Of a stretch of 35,510 nucleotides of DNA, positions 16,336-24,563 are shown piece after piece. Below the pieces are notes generated by a model. The model was not told the origin of the DNA, did no database searches, and worked only from the letters and a program-made list of their open reading frames with translations. Source of the DNA: Aporhodopirellula sallentina SM41 (GTDB lineage: Bacteria > Planctomycetota > Planctomycetia > Pirellulales > Pirellulaceae); NCBI RefSeq assembly GCF_000346505.1, contig NZ_ANOH01000370.1, positions 1 through 35,510 on the forward strand, given 5' to 3'. The translations under genes were made by a program, and so were the position numbers. Numbering within the stretch: the first letter of the stretch is position 1; each line of letters starts with the position of its first letter.

Positions 16336-18736
16336 CACCGACATGATACCGGTGACAGGTCGTGCAGTGATCCCCTGCGGCGCTAGCCGTATGACAATGG
16401 GCACACGCGGCTTTGCGAAGCGGCAGGAAGTCCGAATGACCGTGTCGCGTCGTTTCATCCGCGTCGGTATCTCCAAACGCCAGATGTGGCGACACATCGG
16501 ACGACGCATCCGGCCGGGCCGACACGTGATTGAGCAACCCAATCGTGTCATACAACGCATCACCGGTGAGCGGCGACGGCTGGGTCGCTGCCGCGAAGGA
16601 AGGAGAACTTGCTTCCGATTCCGAACCGGGCCGCATCGAGTGACAATGTTCGCAGTTTTGCAGCGCCGTGATATCCAGGTGCGGACGGTGTGAGAACTTC
16701 GTCAAACGGTTGCGGAGCGAACTCTCGTGCGACTCTCTCCATGGCAAACTGGTGTGGCAGGAAACACACGCCGCGACAGCAGGTTGCTGCATCACCAGTT
16801 CACGGATCACCGGGTCACTCTTCGATGCCACTTCCACGAGGCTACGCAGCACCGCGTCGGAGTGCCCGGAACCTCGGTAGCGGATCGACAACGTCAAATC
16901 GTCGCGATACCAACCGCCGAGCGACTGGGCCCGCGCCGCGTCGAATCGCTTGCCGAGTTCGTCTTCCCAATTCGCCAAGCCCCGATCGGTCGCGCCGCCA
17001 CCGGGCAGTAACAAATTCGACTGGGTGTCCCCATTCGATGACGAACCGCCTAGCAACAAAGGATCGTCGTTCGCTCCGCCGGACAGCAACAAATCGTCGC
17101 CGCCCTCCGCCGACCAATCCACCAACAAATCGCCATCGCCTGAATCCGGTGTCGCCGCGAGCGAATCCGACGCTGCAGACTGCCTCGCCGAGAAACGATC
17201 GCTCGCCGAAACGTTCGATCGTCCGAACCATTCCGAGGCCGCGTCACGCATCACCTGCGTCGGGAACGAACCCGCGAAGGCTTTGGAGGTTTCCAAATCA
17301 GCTCCCGCTCTTTGGGCGGCATCCAGCAAGAACGCCTGCCCATCGATCGACAACGCGATCGCGAATTCTCGCACGGCTTTGCCCAATCGAACCGCGAGTT
17401 CCTGATTGCTCCTGGACTGCCAATCGACCAACGCCAAATTCGACAACGGTGCAAAATCAACCGACGGGTCTTGGTCATGAAGCAACAACAGCATCCACGC
17501 CGATAGTTTTCCATCAGGCGGGCCGATCGCGTCCTCGGGCCACGATTCGATCTGCTCAGCGACCTCTCGCGGCAGAATCGGTAACTCGATCAATGCAGGA
17601 CCGCTCGCGATCTGTACCCCGAGCGACTCTTCGTGGCAGGCGGCACAGGTCGCCTCAAACGGCAACGTTCCGACGATCGAATCATTCAACAAAGCGTCAC
17701 GGGTATCGCTCTGAGACGCCGGATCGATCATGTGACAGGATCGGCAATCGAACTGCGACGCGAGCGTCTGATTCGGCCCTTCGGCTTCGGCCGTTTTGGG
17801 AAAATGCATGTTCGCGTGACGCGAGTGATCGAACGCGATCGCATGTTCGCTCGACGTCGGCCAATTGGTAAATTCCGGATGCGAATCAGCAAACGATCCG
17901 AACCGATTGGAGTGACACGTTTGGCAACGTGAATCCGCAATCGCTTTCAAATCAGCGTCCGCCCCGTGGTGCTCGCGGTGACAAACGCTGCACGCGACGT
18001 CGTCTTGCGAAACCGCCGGCGGGGGCCACCACTTCGAAACGCCCGAACCCGACACCGTACGAACGGACGACGAGTCCGTCGCTGCGGCGAGCATAATCTC
18101 ACGTCGTTGTTCGCCAATCGCGAGACGGGTTTCCGCGCTCACGTTGTGTGCCGACGTTGCCAGGTCCACCGGGATTCGGTCGTGGTGACACGCGACACAC
18201 CGATCGGTCATCGTCAGGGATTCTTCGGTTCCGACATGACCGGCCTCTTTCATCGCCATCCAGGTTTCTGCGGACACGTTGCCGTGACAAACCGTGCAGC
18301 CACCGGCCGTCAAATCACCCGTGAGGATTTGAGCATGTGACGTCGAAAGATTTCCCGGACGCACAAATTCTGGGGCCAACGAAGTGCCGAATACTCCCAC
18401 GAGAGCAAACGCGAACAGCAACAGCACACCGGCCGTCCATCGTCGTCTGCGTCCCGCCCATGTCGGAATCGGCCGACACGGTGAAAAATCGTTTGCCCCC
18501 TTTTTCCCGGCGGTCTTTTTCTTGCCCGAACCGGATCCCGAATCGTCATGGCATCGCCCGGCGAACGGACACTCGCCGGCAATGGTCGGTCCTTCGGCGC
18601 AAGGCGTGGCGGTCTGCGTGTCGCCCGCGGAATGGTTACCGTGCTGGCCGCGTCCACACAAAAACGGTCGGCCCGGACGCTGAATCCGGGGTGGATCAGG
18701 CAGATCGACTTCGTCGCGTCGGGGAGATCGACTCAT
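16286..18736 (-). CDS. Membrane-anchored decahaem cytochrome c
   Basis: The 816-residue product has ten CxxCH motifs: Cys at about 147, 180, 249, 271, 331, 364, 657, 695, 778 and 791. Six fall in an N-terminal cluster (147-368) and four in a C-terminal cluster (657-795). Between them is a ~290-residue haem-free region with Asp/Gly/Leu-rich repeats near 532-580 (GDLLVD, DDLLLSGGA, NDDPLLLGG). Extra His residues near the motifs could be distal ligands. One membrane helix lies at about 101-120, after an unusual ~100-residue leader with Cys at 27, 46, 56, 62 and 87. By topology the haem domains are periplasmic and the leader cytoplasmic. The ATG overlaps the upstream stop as ATGA, supporting this long form. 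It probably passes electrons to or from the cytochrome b and Fe-S proteins encoded upstream. Confidence 0.85.
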   Translation of the reverse strand: MSRSPRRDEVDLPDPPRIQRPGRPFLCGRGQHGNHSAGDTQTATPCAEGPTIAGECPFAGRCHDDSGSGSGKKKTAGKKGANDFSPCRPIPTWAGRRRRWTAGVLLLFAFALVGVFGTSLAPEFVRPGNLSTSHAQILTGDLTAGGCTVCHGNVSAETWMAMKEAGHVGTEESLTMTDRCVACHHDRIPVDLATSAHNVSAETRLAIGEQRREIMLAAATDSSSVRTVSGSGVSKWWPPPAVSQDDVACSVCHREHHGADADLKAIADSRCQTCHSNRFGSFADSHPEFTNWPTSSEHAIAFDHSRHANMHFPKTAEAEGPNQTLASQFDCRSCHMIDPASQSDTRDALLNDSIVGTLPFEATCAACHEESLGVQIASGPALIELPILPREVAEQIESWPEDAIGPPDGKLSAWMLLLLHDQDPSVDFAPLSNLALVDWQSRSNQELAVRLGKAVREFAIALSIDGQAFLLDAAQRAGADLETSKAFAGSFPTQVMRDAASEWFGRSNVSASDRFSARQSAASDSLAATPDSGDGDLLVDWSAEGGDDLLLSGGANDDPLLLGGSSSNGDTQSNLLLPGGGATDRGLANWEDELGKRFDAARAQSLGGWYRDDLTLSIRYRGSGHSDAVLRSLVEVASKSDPVIRELVMQQPAVAACVSCHTSLPWRESHESSLRNRLTKFSHRPHLDITALQNCEHCHSMRPGSESEASSPSFAAATQPSPLTGDALYDTIGLLNHVSARPDASSDVSPHLAFGDTDADETTRHGHSDFLPLRKAACAHCHTASAAGDHCTTCHRYHVGDVSQQSTAVSPFEPVR

Positions 18737-19668
18737 GATTCAACGAACCGCATCGCAAGAATTCCGTGAATGATCGCCATCACCAACAAGGCAACCGACG
18801 CGGCACTGTGCAGCATCACCCAAACCCGCAATCGCAACTGCAGGGCATACTGGTAATCCAAATCATCGCGTCGACGCACCAACGCGGCGATACGCCCGCA
18901 GACGCGGCAATCTTCTTCTTCGAGGTATCGGTTCAATTCGACGAGCCCCGCGAGCACCCGACGTCGTCGAACCGATGTCGGGTAGATCAGATACAACCAC
19001 GACGGCTTACTAGAGAGATAACGACTAAGATAACGACGATGAAATTCGCCGATCACCGAGATCGCGGCCGGATTGGTCAGCGACTGGACTTCATCCGAAA
19101 CGCTGCGCGAAATCTGCTCGCGGTACCACGGGATCTGATCCAAACGGACTTGTTCGCCTACGTTCGTTAAACGCCAAGGAATGCGGCGACTCGCGATCAG
19201 CCCGTACACACCTGACGCACTCACAAACCAAAACAAACCGCTGAGCGTTCCCTCCAAATACCCGGTCGCGATCAAACGCCCGTGCAAAATCGCGGGAACG
19301 TGCAACAAAAACACTCCGACCGCAAACAGCCCGGTGTAGATGTGAACCTGGGTCCAAACGCTCATCGTCCCGAGCGGCAAGACCGGAATACGACGCCGCA
19401 CACCGATCAACACTAAAAGGAACAGACAACTGATCAACATCCATCCCGTCATCACTCCGGAATGCAGGAGCGCTGCGTGCATCCCGGAAGCGAGCAACGC
19501 GGCCAAGGCCAGCGACACCACCACGACTCCGCACGCGACCACCCGCCGACGCCGAAACGAGTACGCTCGCCCCGCACCGGTCACTCGGTTCACGAGTCCA
19601 GACGCAGCCGCCTTGCATCGCTGAGTGGTCGAGATCGCCCCACCGTGCCTTCGTTCAACGACACTCAT
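18733..19668 (-). CDS. Cytochrome b-like membrane protein, probably dihaem
   Basis: The 311-residue product has about five membrane helices (roughly 43-65, 72-90, 104-128, 140-160, 283-306). Helix 3 carries His109 and His123; helix 5 carries His287 and His301. Both pairs are 14 residues apart, the spacing used by cytochromes b and b561 to hold two b haems across the membrane. A ~120-residue soluble part between helices 4 and 5 contains CRVC (254-257). No named family is certain; it is closest in style to the cytochrome b561/ferric reductase-like membrane subunits. It overlaps the Fe-S gene upstream and the decahaem gene downstream by four bases each. Role inferred: carries electrons across the membrane between the cytoplasmic Fe-S protein and the periplasmic decahaem protein, perhaps via menaquinol. 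Confidence 0.78.
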   Translation of the reverse strand: MSVVERRHGGAISTTQRCKAAASGLVNRVTGAGRAYSFRRRRVVACGVVVVSLALAALLASGMHAALLHSGVMTGWMLISCLFLLVLIGVRRRIPVLPLGTMSVWTQVHIYTGLFAVGVFLLHVPAILHGRLIATGYLEGTLSGLFWFVSASGVYGLIASRRIPWRLTNVGEQVRLDQIPWYREQISRSVSDEVQSLTNPAAISVIGEFHRRYLSRYLSSKPSWLYLIYPTSVRRRRVLAGLVELNRYLEEEDCRVCGRIAALVRRRDDLDYQYALQLRLRVWVMLHSAASVALLVMAIIHGILAMRFVES

Positions 19669-21572
19669 GTGCGCCTCCGTAGCCAGTCTTCCAACGGCGG
19701 TGATTCGCTCAAATCAATCCGCACCAACGCGTCATGAGGACACGCGGCGGCACATGCCGGTCCGCTCGGCAGTCCGCTGCACATGTCGCATTTGGTTGCC
19801 TTCGTGATCGGCTGTTTGCTTTTCATATCGAGGTAAGGCCGTCCCGATGGATCCGAGATCGCCACCATCTCAATGTTGTCGTACGGGCACCCTTTCGCGC
19901 AGACACCACAACCGATGCAGATGTTTTCGGAAATGTTGACCAACCCCGTCGACTCGTCGCGATGCAAGGCTCCCGTCGGACAACCGATCATGCAAACCGG
20001 ATCGGTGCAGTGCATGCACGCCTCAACGAACTGCAACCGTTCGTGATGGTTACCGATGCGGGCAAAACGCGGGTTGCCGTCATGGACGCTGGCACACGCT
20101 TTCACGCAATCGTCGCATCGCGTGCAGCGGTGCAGGTCGATGATCATCGCCTGGCGGCCGTTGTTGTATCGATTCTGAACGATGAACTCCAACAATCCGG
20201 TCGGTTCGAACGACGTTCCGGTCGAACTCGGTAGATCATCCCATGTCTTCGCCGTAGTCGATACACTCGCGGTCTCGGTCTCCTCCGTCGTCGACTGTGC
20301 ATCGTCACGACGAGATTCCTCACGTGCGACGCTGCGTCGTTCTCGTTTGGTCGGCCCCTGTGGCCGATGCAACATCGCCTCGGCGGCGTTCGGCGGCAGT
20401 TCGGACCGACGGATGTGCGGCAGGACTTCTCGAGCAAAACACTCGACCGGTATGTGCAGCGTATCGAGAAAACCGACCGCCCGCAGAGAATGCTGCAAAG
20501 GCATGGGTGCCCCGTTTCCACCGGTCACACTGAGCGTGATCTCCTCGAGCCCGAACACATGGCCTTTGCCGAGGTACGCCGTCGTTCGCTGTGCCGAACC
20601 ATAGTTCTGACAGACCCGACCGAACCCGCTGCGGACGACAATCAGGTCGGTCACGTGATGCCCTTCCTGAGCAACCACCGGTTCCGACTCGATCTGTTGG
20701 GCCGGCGAGAGTTTGCGTGTTTTGGAATAGTCCGCATTCCATTGCAGACGACCGAACGACCTCAACTGCGTGTGCTCGACCACGTTGCGAAGGTTGGACT
20801 CGGGAACGAACCTCAACAGCGGAATCTCTTTGAGATGGATCGCGAGCCAATGCTGCCGGTAATGCTCCTCCATCCGCTCGGCGAACGCCGTGTCCCGCTG
20901 CAGCATCTTGAGCCCCTGCAACCGAATTTCGAGCAACGTTGCGTTCTCACCAGCAACGACCGTTGCACCGTGAGGACCGCGGAGCATCGTGGCGACTTCG
21001 CCGAACAACTCTCCCGCGACGAGTCTCGCCGTTTGACCGGCACGAACCAGACCACCGAAATCCTGCAGGTACAACGTCGGCTGAGCGTCAGCATCGCCGG
21101 CGATCGGCGACGTGTTCTCGTTTCCCGACGCCCGGTGTTCAGTCCCCGGACGATCATGCAATTCGACGTCGGGTGTGACGTTTTCCGGACGCCGAGCCTC
21201 ACGCACGCCGCTCGGCCGCAAGAATTGCCACAACGCGTCCGACCAACTGCGTTTCTCCACCTCGCGGCGACCGAGCACGTCCGGAGGCAGGGGGCGCGTG
21301 ATTAACTCGGCGTTCCCCTCGAGCACCAAAAATGCGCTGTTGGCGTAATCCCCCTCACGCACGATCACCTGACCGGGCGCGAACCGATGCAACCGACAGT
21401 CGTTCTTCAAAACGCCATCGAGTGGAATTGATTTCGGAAACTGACTCGCGTCCAACGCGGCAAACGGCATCCGCGTGAGCAACCAATCGACGTCCGCATC
21501 GGTCATGTGCGGGTCCATTGGCTCATCCCAACGTCGGGGACGAGGCACGGCGATGCTATCAGCAGACGACAT
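19665..21572 (-). CDS. Cyclic-nucleotide-binding-like domains fused to four-cluster ferredoxin
   Basis: From ATG 21572 the product has 635 residues. Residues ~45-220 form one cNMP-binding (CRP-like) beta-barrel, interrupted by a ~75-residue insertion; its cassette reads GELFGEVATMLRGPHGATVVA. Residues ~275-385 form a second, more diverged barrel (GHVFGLEEITLS, then HSLRAVGFLDTLHIPVECF). After a charged linker (400-455), residues 475-620 form a DmsB/NrfC-type ferredoxin. Four Cys groups are visible (483-493, 519-531, 552-562, 595-611), sixteen Cys in all, enough for four [4Fe-4S] clusters. There is no signal peptide or Tat motif, so it is cytoplasmic. The first cassette lacks the usual Arg before Ala-Thr, so nucleotide binding is uncertain. 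A TTG at 21620 would add 16 residues but is less likely. It is the first gene of the redox operon. Confidence 0.87.
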   Translation of the reverse strand: MSSADSIAVPRPRRWDEPMDPHMTDADVDWLLTRMPFAALDASQFPKSIPLDGVLKNDCRLHRFAPGQVIVREGDYANSAFLVLEGNAELITRPLPPDVLGRREVEKRSWSDALWQFLRPSGVREARRPENVTPDVELHDRPGTEHRASGNENTSPIAGDADAQPTLYLQDFGGLVRAGQTARLVAGELFGEVATMLRGPHGATVVAGENATLLEIRLQGLKMLQRDTAFAERMEEHYRQHWLAIHLKEIPLLRFVPESNLRNVVEHTQLRSFGRLQWNADYSKTRKLSPAQQIESEPVVAQEGHHVTDLIVVRSGFGRVCQNYGSAQRTTAYLGKGHVFGLEEITLSVTGGNGAPMPLQHSLRAVGFLDTLHIPVECFAREVLPHIRRSELPPNAAEAMLHRPQGPTKRERRSVAREESRRDDAQSTTEETETASVSTTAKTWDDLPSSTGTSFEPTGLLEFIVQNRYNNGRQAMIIDLHRCTRCDDCVKACASVHDGNPRFARIGNHHERLQFVEACMHCTDPVCMIGCPTGALHRDESTGLVNISENICIGCGVCAKGCPYDNIEMVAISDPSGRPYLDMKSKQPITKATKCDMCSGLPSGPACAAACPHDALVRIDLSESPPLEDWLRRRT

Positions 21573-21606
21573 GAAGTGAGAGAACCGAATGAAGCGAGAG
21601 AACCGA
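21572..21606. repeat. 17-bp tandem repeat abutting the Fe-S gene start
   Basis: TGAAGTGAGAGAACCGA (21572-21588) and TGAAGCGAGAGAACCGA (21590-21606) are repeated with one mismatch at an 18-base period. The repeat ends in the ATG of the Fe-S gene. It keeps frame and would encode FIRFS/FSHF-type repeats if translation began further upstream. Confidence 0.6.
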
Positions 21607-21625
21607 GGCGGTTTGGGCAAAGTTC

Positions 21626-21651
21626 AAAACGCCCATCATGGGCGCGTTTTT
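21626..21651. terminator. Terminator-like hairpin after the pilus cluster
   Basis: CGCCCA (21630-21635), loop TCA, TGGGCG (21639-21644), flanked by AAAA on the left and CGTTTTT on the right. It lies about 110 bases beyond the stop of the PilP-like gene and before the Fe-S gene. It could end transcription of the pilus cluster and insulate the redox operon. Confidence 0.55.
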
Positions 21652-21762
21652 CAGATTCACCCCGGTGAGTACCCCGTAGATCGCCGCCACGTCAAGTCGG
21701 TTCGAAAAGTCGTGTTTTCGCAACGTTTCCGATCGTCCGAAACGCTTAACACCTGTGCGCCG

Positions 21763-22233
21763 TTAGCGGTTTTGGAACATGCTAGCGTCCCAAACCAAAT
21801 TACCGTTTCTCAGCCGTACCCGTGGCGGAGTAATCGCCAGCACCTCGACCTCGCCGACCTTGTCCCCGACGACGACAAAACGACTCTGATCATCGATCTT
21901 GAGAATCGCCTGCTGTTCCTTCAGCTTGGCAAAACCCACCACGCTGATGTTGCTCGCGGTGATTTTTTTGTTCTGAGGAGCCGCGCCTTTTCGCACGATT
22001 TGAAACGGATCTTGGCGATCAGGAAACGGAACCACAAACCCTTCCCCGGACGTCCGCGTCACGTCCAACTCCGGGGGCTGATCCATCGATGCAAACGCAG
22101 ACGACTTCTGCATCGACATCTGTTCAATGCGGGAGATCGTCTCGGGCTCGATCCCGCACCCTCCGGCGAACATCAATCCCATCAAAACGCCTAATTGGCA
22201 AACAACTCCGCTTCGGCGGTGAAACACATGCAT
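21763..22233 (-). CDS. PilP-like pilus assembly protein
   Basis: The product (156 residues from ATG 22233) begins with a lipoprotein-like signal ending GLMFAGGC, so it may be lipid-anchored through that Cys. The C-terminal half (NISVVGFAKLKEQQAILKID, FVVVGDKVGEVEVLAITPPRVRLRNG) matches the small beta-domain of PilP/GspC proteins. These connect the inner-membrane PilMNO platform to the secretin. The frame is open to a GTG at 22245 overlapping the secretin stop (GTGA); ATG 22233, nine bases after that stop, fits the signal peptide better. Position after the secretin reverses the common pilP-pilQ order. The gene is last in the cluster, followed by a hairpin at 21626. Confidence 0.72.
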   Translation of the reverse strand: MHVFHRRSGVVCQLGVLMGLMFAGGCGIEPETISRIEQMSMQKSSAFASMDQPPELDVTRTSGEGFVVPFPDRQDPFQIVRKGAAPQNKKITASNISVVGFAKLKEQQAILKIDDQSRFVVVGDKVGEVEVLAITPPRVRLRNGNLVWDASMFQNR

Positions 22234-22241
22234 CGAAGGTC

Positions 22242-24500
22242 TCACTGGTTCATAGGAATGGGGGCAGGGATGTTTTCATAGGGAGCCACCTCGACCGGCG
22301 AATGACCCGACAACACCGATTGGTTGTTGTGTGTCCCCAACATTTCCGAATACCCGTCACCGATCGACGCACCATCAACGTAAGACGATCCGTTCGTCGC
22401 GGCCGGATAGTAAGGTTGGTTCTCGTCGATCGAATAGGAGAACGGAGTGATCCCGACACCACCGAGCATCTGCAGCTCCGTGCTACCGCCATTGATCCGT
22501 GCCCGTGGATGGTGGTTCGGACAATTCAAATCGTTGCAGTATGGCGTTTGCGGACAAAGGCTCGCGTAAGGAATCTGGTCGAGTTGGCACATCGCGATCC
22601 GTGCCGCCTGTCGTTCGCGTGCCAATCCAGGATGACACGGGCTAACGATTTCCGGCTTCAAGAACACGATCAATTCGCTTTCAACGATCGAAGTCTTATG
22701 GCTCTGGAACAGTTTGCCGACGTACTTCATCTCTTGCAGGTAAGGAATCCCGTAGACGTTTTCGACAATCTTCTTCTGCCGCAGCCCCCCCATCACGAAC
22801 GTCTGCCCGTTGGCGACCCGTACGGTCGTTTCGGCTTCGCGTTCATCAATGATCGGAAGGAAGTTAACCGTTCCCGTTTGAGTGCTGTGTTTCGGTTTGA
22901 CAACCATCTCGATGATGCCGTCGTTGCTGATCCGTGGACGAACGACGAGCGTGATCCCGGCCTCTTTGAACTCAACGGTTGGGATTTGTTGCGTGATCAC
23001 CGAAGTCCCTTCGTCACTCGTGGACTGCTCCGGTGTTTCCGCTGTCCGGTACGGGATCTGTGTCACAATTTTGATCGTGGCATCCCGACGGTCTCCCACC
23101 GTGATCGAAGGGTTGGCGAGCAGTTTTGCTTCCGCTGTGCTGTCGAGGGCCTCCACGATCAACGATGCGTTGAAGTCTTTTGCGATCGATCCCATCGTTA
23201 ACGTAGACGCACCTGCTTCGGCGATCGCTCCGGTAGGCACGAGACTGGCGAACTCGAGTGTTTTCGAGGCGGCTTGTCCGCCCAATGTTCCGCGTCCCCA
23301 CTGGATCCCGAGGCTTTCGAGTTCTTCCAGGTTCACGTCATAGATCAATGCCGAGATTCGCACCTGCGCCCGCGGCACGTCGAGTTGTTGGAACGCTTCG
23401 GCGGCGAGCGTCAGTTGCTCCGGCGTGCCGCGTACCATGATGCGGTTCTCTTCTTCGTAGACCGCAACGATCGGTGCGTCGGAGTTGGTTGCCGCGGCCG
23501 TCGATGAGGCATCGGGGGTCGACGCGACCACGCCGCTGCCGAGTGCCTCGCTGAGCGAGACGCCCATCTCTGCCGCCTCGGTGTACTGAGGGGTAAAGTA
23601 CGCGATGCGAGTTCGCGCCCAACCCACGCTTCCCGGCACGCTCGCACCGAGGGACGACGTCGCCGTCCCCGACTGGGCCGCGGAAGATCCGGTTCCCGTC
23701 GAGAGTTCGCCGAACATTCTCTCAACGCTGGCGATGCGTTCGGGTGAGTCGATCACCAACACCCGTCCGTTGCCAAACGCTTGGATTTTCCCTCGATCAC
23801 TGAGCAACATTTTTGCCGCTTCGATCATCGAACTCTGCTGCTGGGAGTTTGCGACCGGCAACGCGATCGTGCGTGAACGGAACTCGGGACTGCTCGTTCC
23901 GACTTCATCAATCGGAAGCACCACCAAACTGCTGCCCGCCGAGGTGTAACCGTATCCCGACGACGTCAGGACCGCCGCGAGCACGTCACGCAGTGGCGCG
24001 TCATTGAACACGCCCGAGACTTCGCCGGTGACTTTCTCTCCGGCAACGATGTTGATTTGCCACAACTCCGAAAGCGAGAACACGACTTCCTGCAGCGGCA
24101 TCTTCCGAAACGTGATGCTGCCGCGGCGGTTGAGCGCCTCTTCAATGGTCGCTTGAGCCGGAGTCTGACAACTATCCGATGAGGACGATGATGGTGCGGT
24201 CTCGTTCGAAACGTTTGCCGCATGAATACGGTTGGCGTCCGCCGAACCCGACGCGTTTAATGAAAACGAATGCGTCGCGTTAGGATTCGTGGGTGCGGAA
24301 TCGCTCTGCGCCGGAGCAGGAAGTGTTTGGGCGGACGCTTCCTGCGATGACACACCGAGTGGAGAAACCGTTGGAGATCCGCCGGGCTCAGCGGACTGGG
24401 TTGTCGGTAGTGGGGCGAGTACAAACGCGGCAATCAGGCAACCGCAGAATCGCAGTTTCCAATGCCAGTTCGTTTGTACCGCCATGCCTTCCGTGGCCAT
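22242..24500 (-). CDS. Secretin (PilQ/GspD/MshL-like) outer-membrane channel
   Basis: The 752-residue product has a signal peptide (to about residue 37) and a Ser/Thr/Ala-rich linker to ~115. Secretin N-domains follow: STN-like ITFRKMPLQEVVFSLSELW (129-195), further N-modules to about 400, then the secretin pore domain (~405-625). That domain includes LANPSITVGDRRDATIKIVTQIPY, VEFKEAGITLVVRPRIS and VANGQTFVMGGLRQKKIVENVYGIPYL. It ends SELIVFLKPEIV, as in type II/IV secretins. A ~130-residue extension follows, with a Cys-rich segment (MCQLDQIPYASLCPQTPYC, then NCPNHH) that is not standard. It forms the outer-membrane ring of a pilus or secretion system with the PilMN- and PilO-like proteins encoded upstream. 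Start ATG 24500; ATG 24485 is also possible. Confidence 0.9.
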   Translation of the reverse strand: MATEGMAVQTNWHWKLRFCGCLIAAFVLAPLPTTQSAEPGGSPTVSPLGVSSQEASAQTLPAPAQSDSAPTNPNATHSFSLNASGSADANRIHAANVSNETAPSSSSSDSCQTPAQATIEEALNRRGSITFRKMPLQEVVFSLSELWQINIVAGEKVTGEVSGVFNDAPLRDVLAAVLTSSGYGYTSAGSSLVVLPIDEVGTSSPEFRSRTIALPVANSQQQSSMIEAAKMLLSDRGKIQAFGNGRVLVIDSPERIASVERMFGELSTGTGSSAAQSGTATSSLGASVPGSVGWARTRIAYFTPQYTEAAEMGVSLSEALGSGVVASTPDASSTAAATNSDAPIVAVYEEENRIMVRGTPEQLTLAAEAFQQLDVPRAQVRISALIYDVNLEELESLGIQWGRGTLGGQAASKTLEFASLVPTGAIAEAGASTLTMGSIAKDFNASLIVEALDSTAEAKLLANPSITVGDRRDATIKIVTQIPYRTAETPEQSTSDEGTSVITQQIPTVEFKEAGITLVVRPRISNDGIIEMVVKPKHSTQTGTVNFLPIIDEREAETTVRVANGQTFVMGGLRQKKIVENVYGIPYLQEMKYVGKLFQSHKTSIVESELIVFLKPEIVSPCHPGLARERQAARIAMCQLDQIPYASLCPQTPYCNDLNCPNHHPRARINGGSTELQMLGGVGITPFSYSIDENQPYYPAATNGSSYVDGASIGDGYSEMLGTHNNQSVLSGHSPVEVAPYENIPAPIPMNQ

Positions 24501-24533
24501 AAGCGTTCAGTTCATCATAAGGACAAGTTCTGG

Positions 24534-24553
24534 GACGGACGGGGCAGTCCGTC
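24534..24553. other. Stem-loop between PilO-like and secretin genes
   Basis: GACGGAC (24534-24540), loop GGGGCA, GTCCGTC (24547-24553) sits in the only gap (24501-24563) of the pilus cluster. There is no T run. It might affect processing or relative expression of the secretin mRNA. Confidence 0.45.
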
Positions 24554-24563
24554 ACCGTCATAT

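Noticed and set aside
20367-21305. 312-codon + frame opposite the Fe-S gene
   Set aside because: Arg/Pro-rich shadow without motifs; the - strand product has clear Fe-S motifs.
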